Source of the DNA: JBBRWV01 sp038248985
GTDB lineage: Bacteria > Planctomycetota > Phycisphaerae > WQYP01
NCBI GenBank assembly: GCA_038248985.1
Contig: JBBRWV010000176.1
Span: 1 to 5,272 of the forward strand
DNA: 5,272 nt
Direction of reading: 5' to 3'
Every line of letters starts with the position of its first letter. The first letter of the stretch is position 1. Shown here piece by piece: positions 5,088-5,272 of the stretch. The translations under genes and the position numbers were made by a program. The notes under the pieces are model-generated. The model searched no databases. It was not told the origin of the DNA and worked only from the letters and a program-made list of their open reading frames with translations.

Positions 5088-5272
5088 ATGCCCCAGCTAT
5101 CCCATCATAAAAATGAAAAACCCCCTCCTTCCACCCCTTCTTCCCCCGCCGTGGCGCCTCTGTCAATTTCTGCTGAGCGCCTTACAATTCTTACTCAAAA
5201 CCCCAATAAAATCGCACTTTTCCGCTCCGATCCTGATGAGCGTCTTACCCCCCGGCTCATGCCCTTCTTACC
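5088..5272 (+). CDS. Unidentified protein, N-terminal fragment (runs off right edge)
   Basis: From the ATG at 5088 the frame is open for 61 codons to the end of the window. GGAG (5078-5081) lies 6 nt before the start, one of the better ribosome binding sites here. The product begins MPQLSHHKNE, has a proline/serine-rich segment (11-24) and then a more ordered part with ISAERLTILTQNPNKIALFR (27-46) and DERLTPRLMPF (50-60). I do not recognise the family. The KIALFRS string recalls the KIALFRSLF segment of TOTE-type proteins from memory, but the residues after it do not follow that pattern, so I assign nothing. No signal peptide or membrane segment is seen. It follows the possible element end at 5022 and could be that element's first gene. 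A second frame from 5113 is also open but gives a less protein-like leucine/proline string. Confidence 0.5.
   Translation, partial: MPQLSHHKNEKPPPSTPSSPAVAPLSISAERLTILTQNPNKIALFRSDPDERLTPRLMPFL

Overview
The window is high-GC bacterial DNA. Its plus strand is very C-rich: plus-strand genes use almost only C in third codon positions, and minus-strand genes carry the complementary G. The Obg and NuoJKL protein style, the remains of a WD40 protein and the palindromic dispersed-repeat DNA after nuoL suggest the Planctomycetota-Verrucomicrobiota (PVC) group, most likely Verrucomicrobiota. This is an impression from sequence style; no marker gene proves it.

Layout. (1) 1-150, minus strand: the first 50 codons of the ribosome-assembly GTPase Obg, running off the left edge. 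(2) 151-339: a divergent regulatory region with an extended -10 facing obg and a near-consensus sigma70-type promoter facing nuoJ. (3) 340-3816, plus strand: nuoJ, nuoK and nuoL, three proton-pumping membrane subunits of respiratory complex I (NADH-quinone oxidoreductase). nuoJ and nuoK overlap by ATGA, and nuoL follows after a 106-nt gap. (4) 3817-4020: non-coding, with a cluster of REP-like hairpins. (5) 4021-4584, minus strand: a BrnT/BrnA-type toxin-antitoxin pair, toxin gene first. The toxin frame is broken by one extra base, and restoring it gives a normal C-terminus that ends in an ATGA overlap with the antitoxin start. (6) 4585-4758: the brnT promoter and otherwise unassigned DNA. (7) 4759-5020, minus strand: the decayed C-terminal end of a WD40-type beta-propeller gene, frameshifted at a G8 run and cut off near 5020. 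(8) 5021-5087: a segment that may be a mobile-element edge. (9) 5088-5272, plus strand: the start of an unidentified gene with a good ribosome binding site, running off the right edge.

How it fits together. NuoJ, NuoK and NuoL work with NuoA, H, M and N (encoded elsewhere) to form the proton-translocating arm of complex I. Here they sit alone, with obg on the left and no nuoM or nuoN on the right, so the complex I genes are split in this genome. The right third (repeats, broken toxin, gene remnant, possible element end) looks like an accessory or decaying region next to a housekeeping operon. I see no convincing new multi-gene system. The most informative oddities are the frameshifted toxin with an intact antitoxin, and the junction at about 5020.
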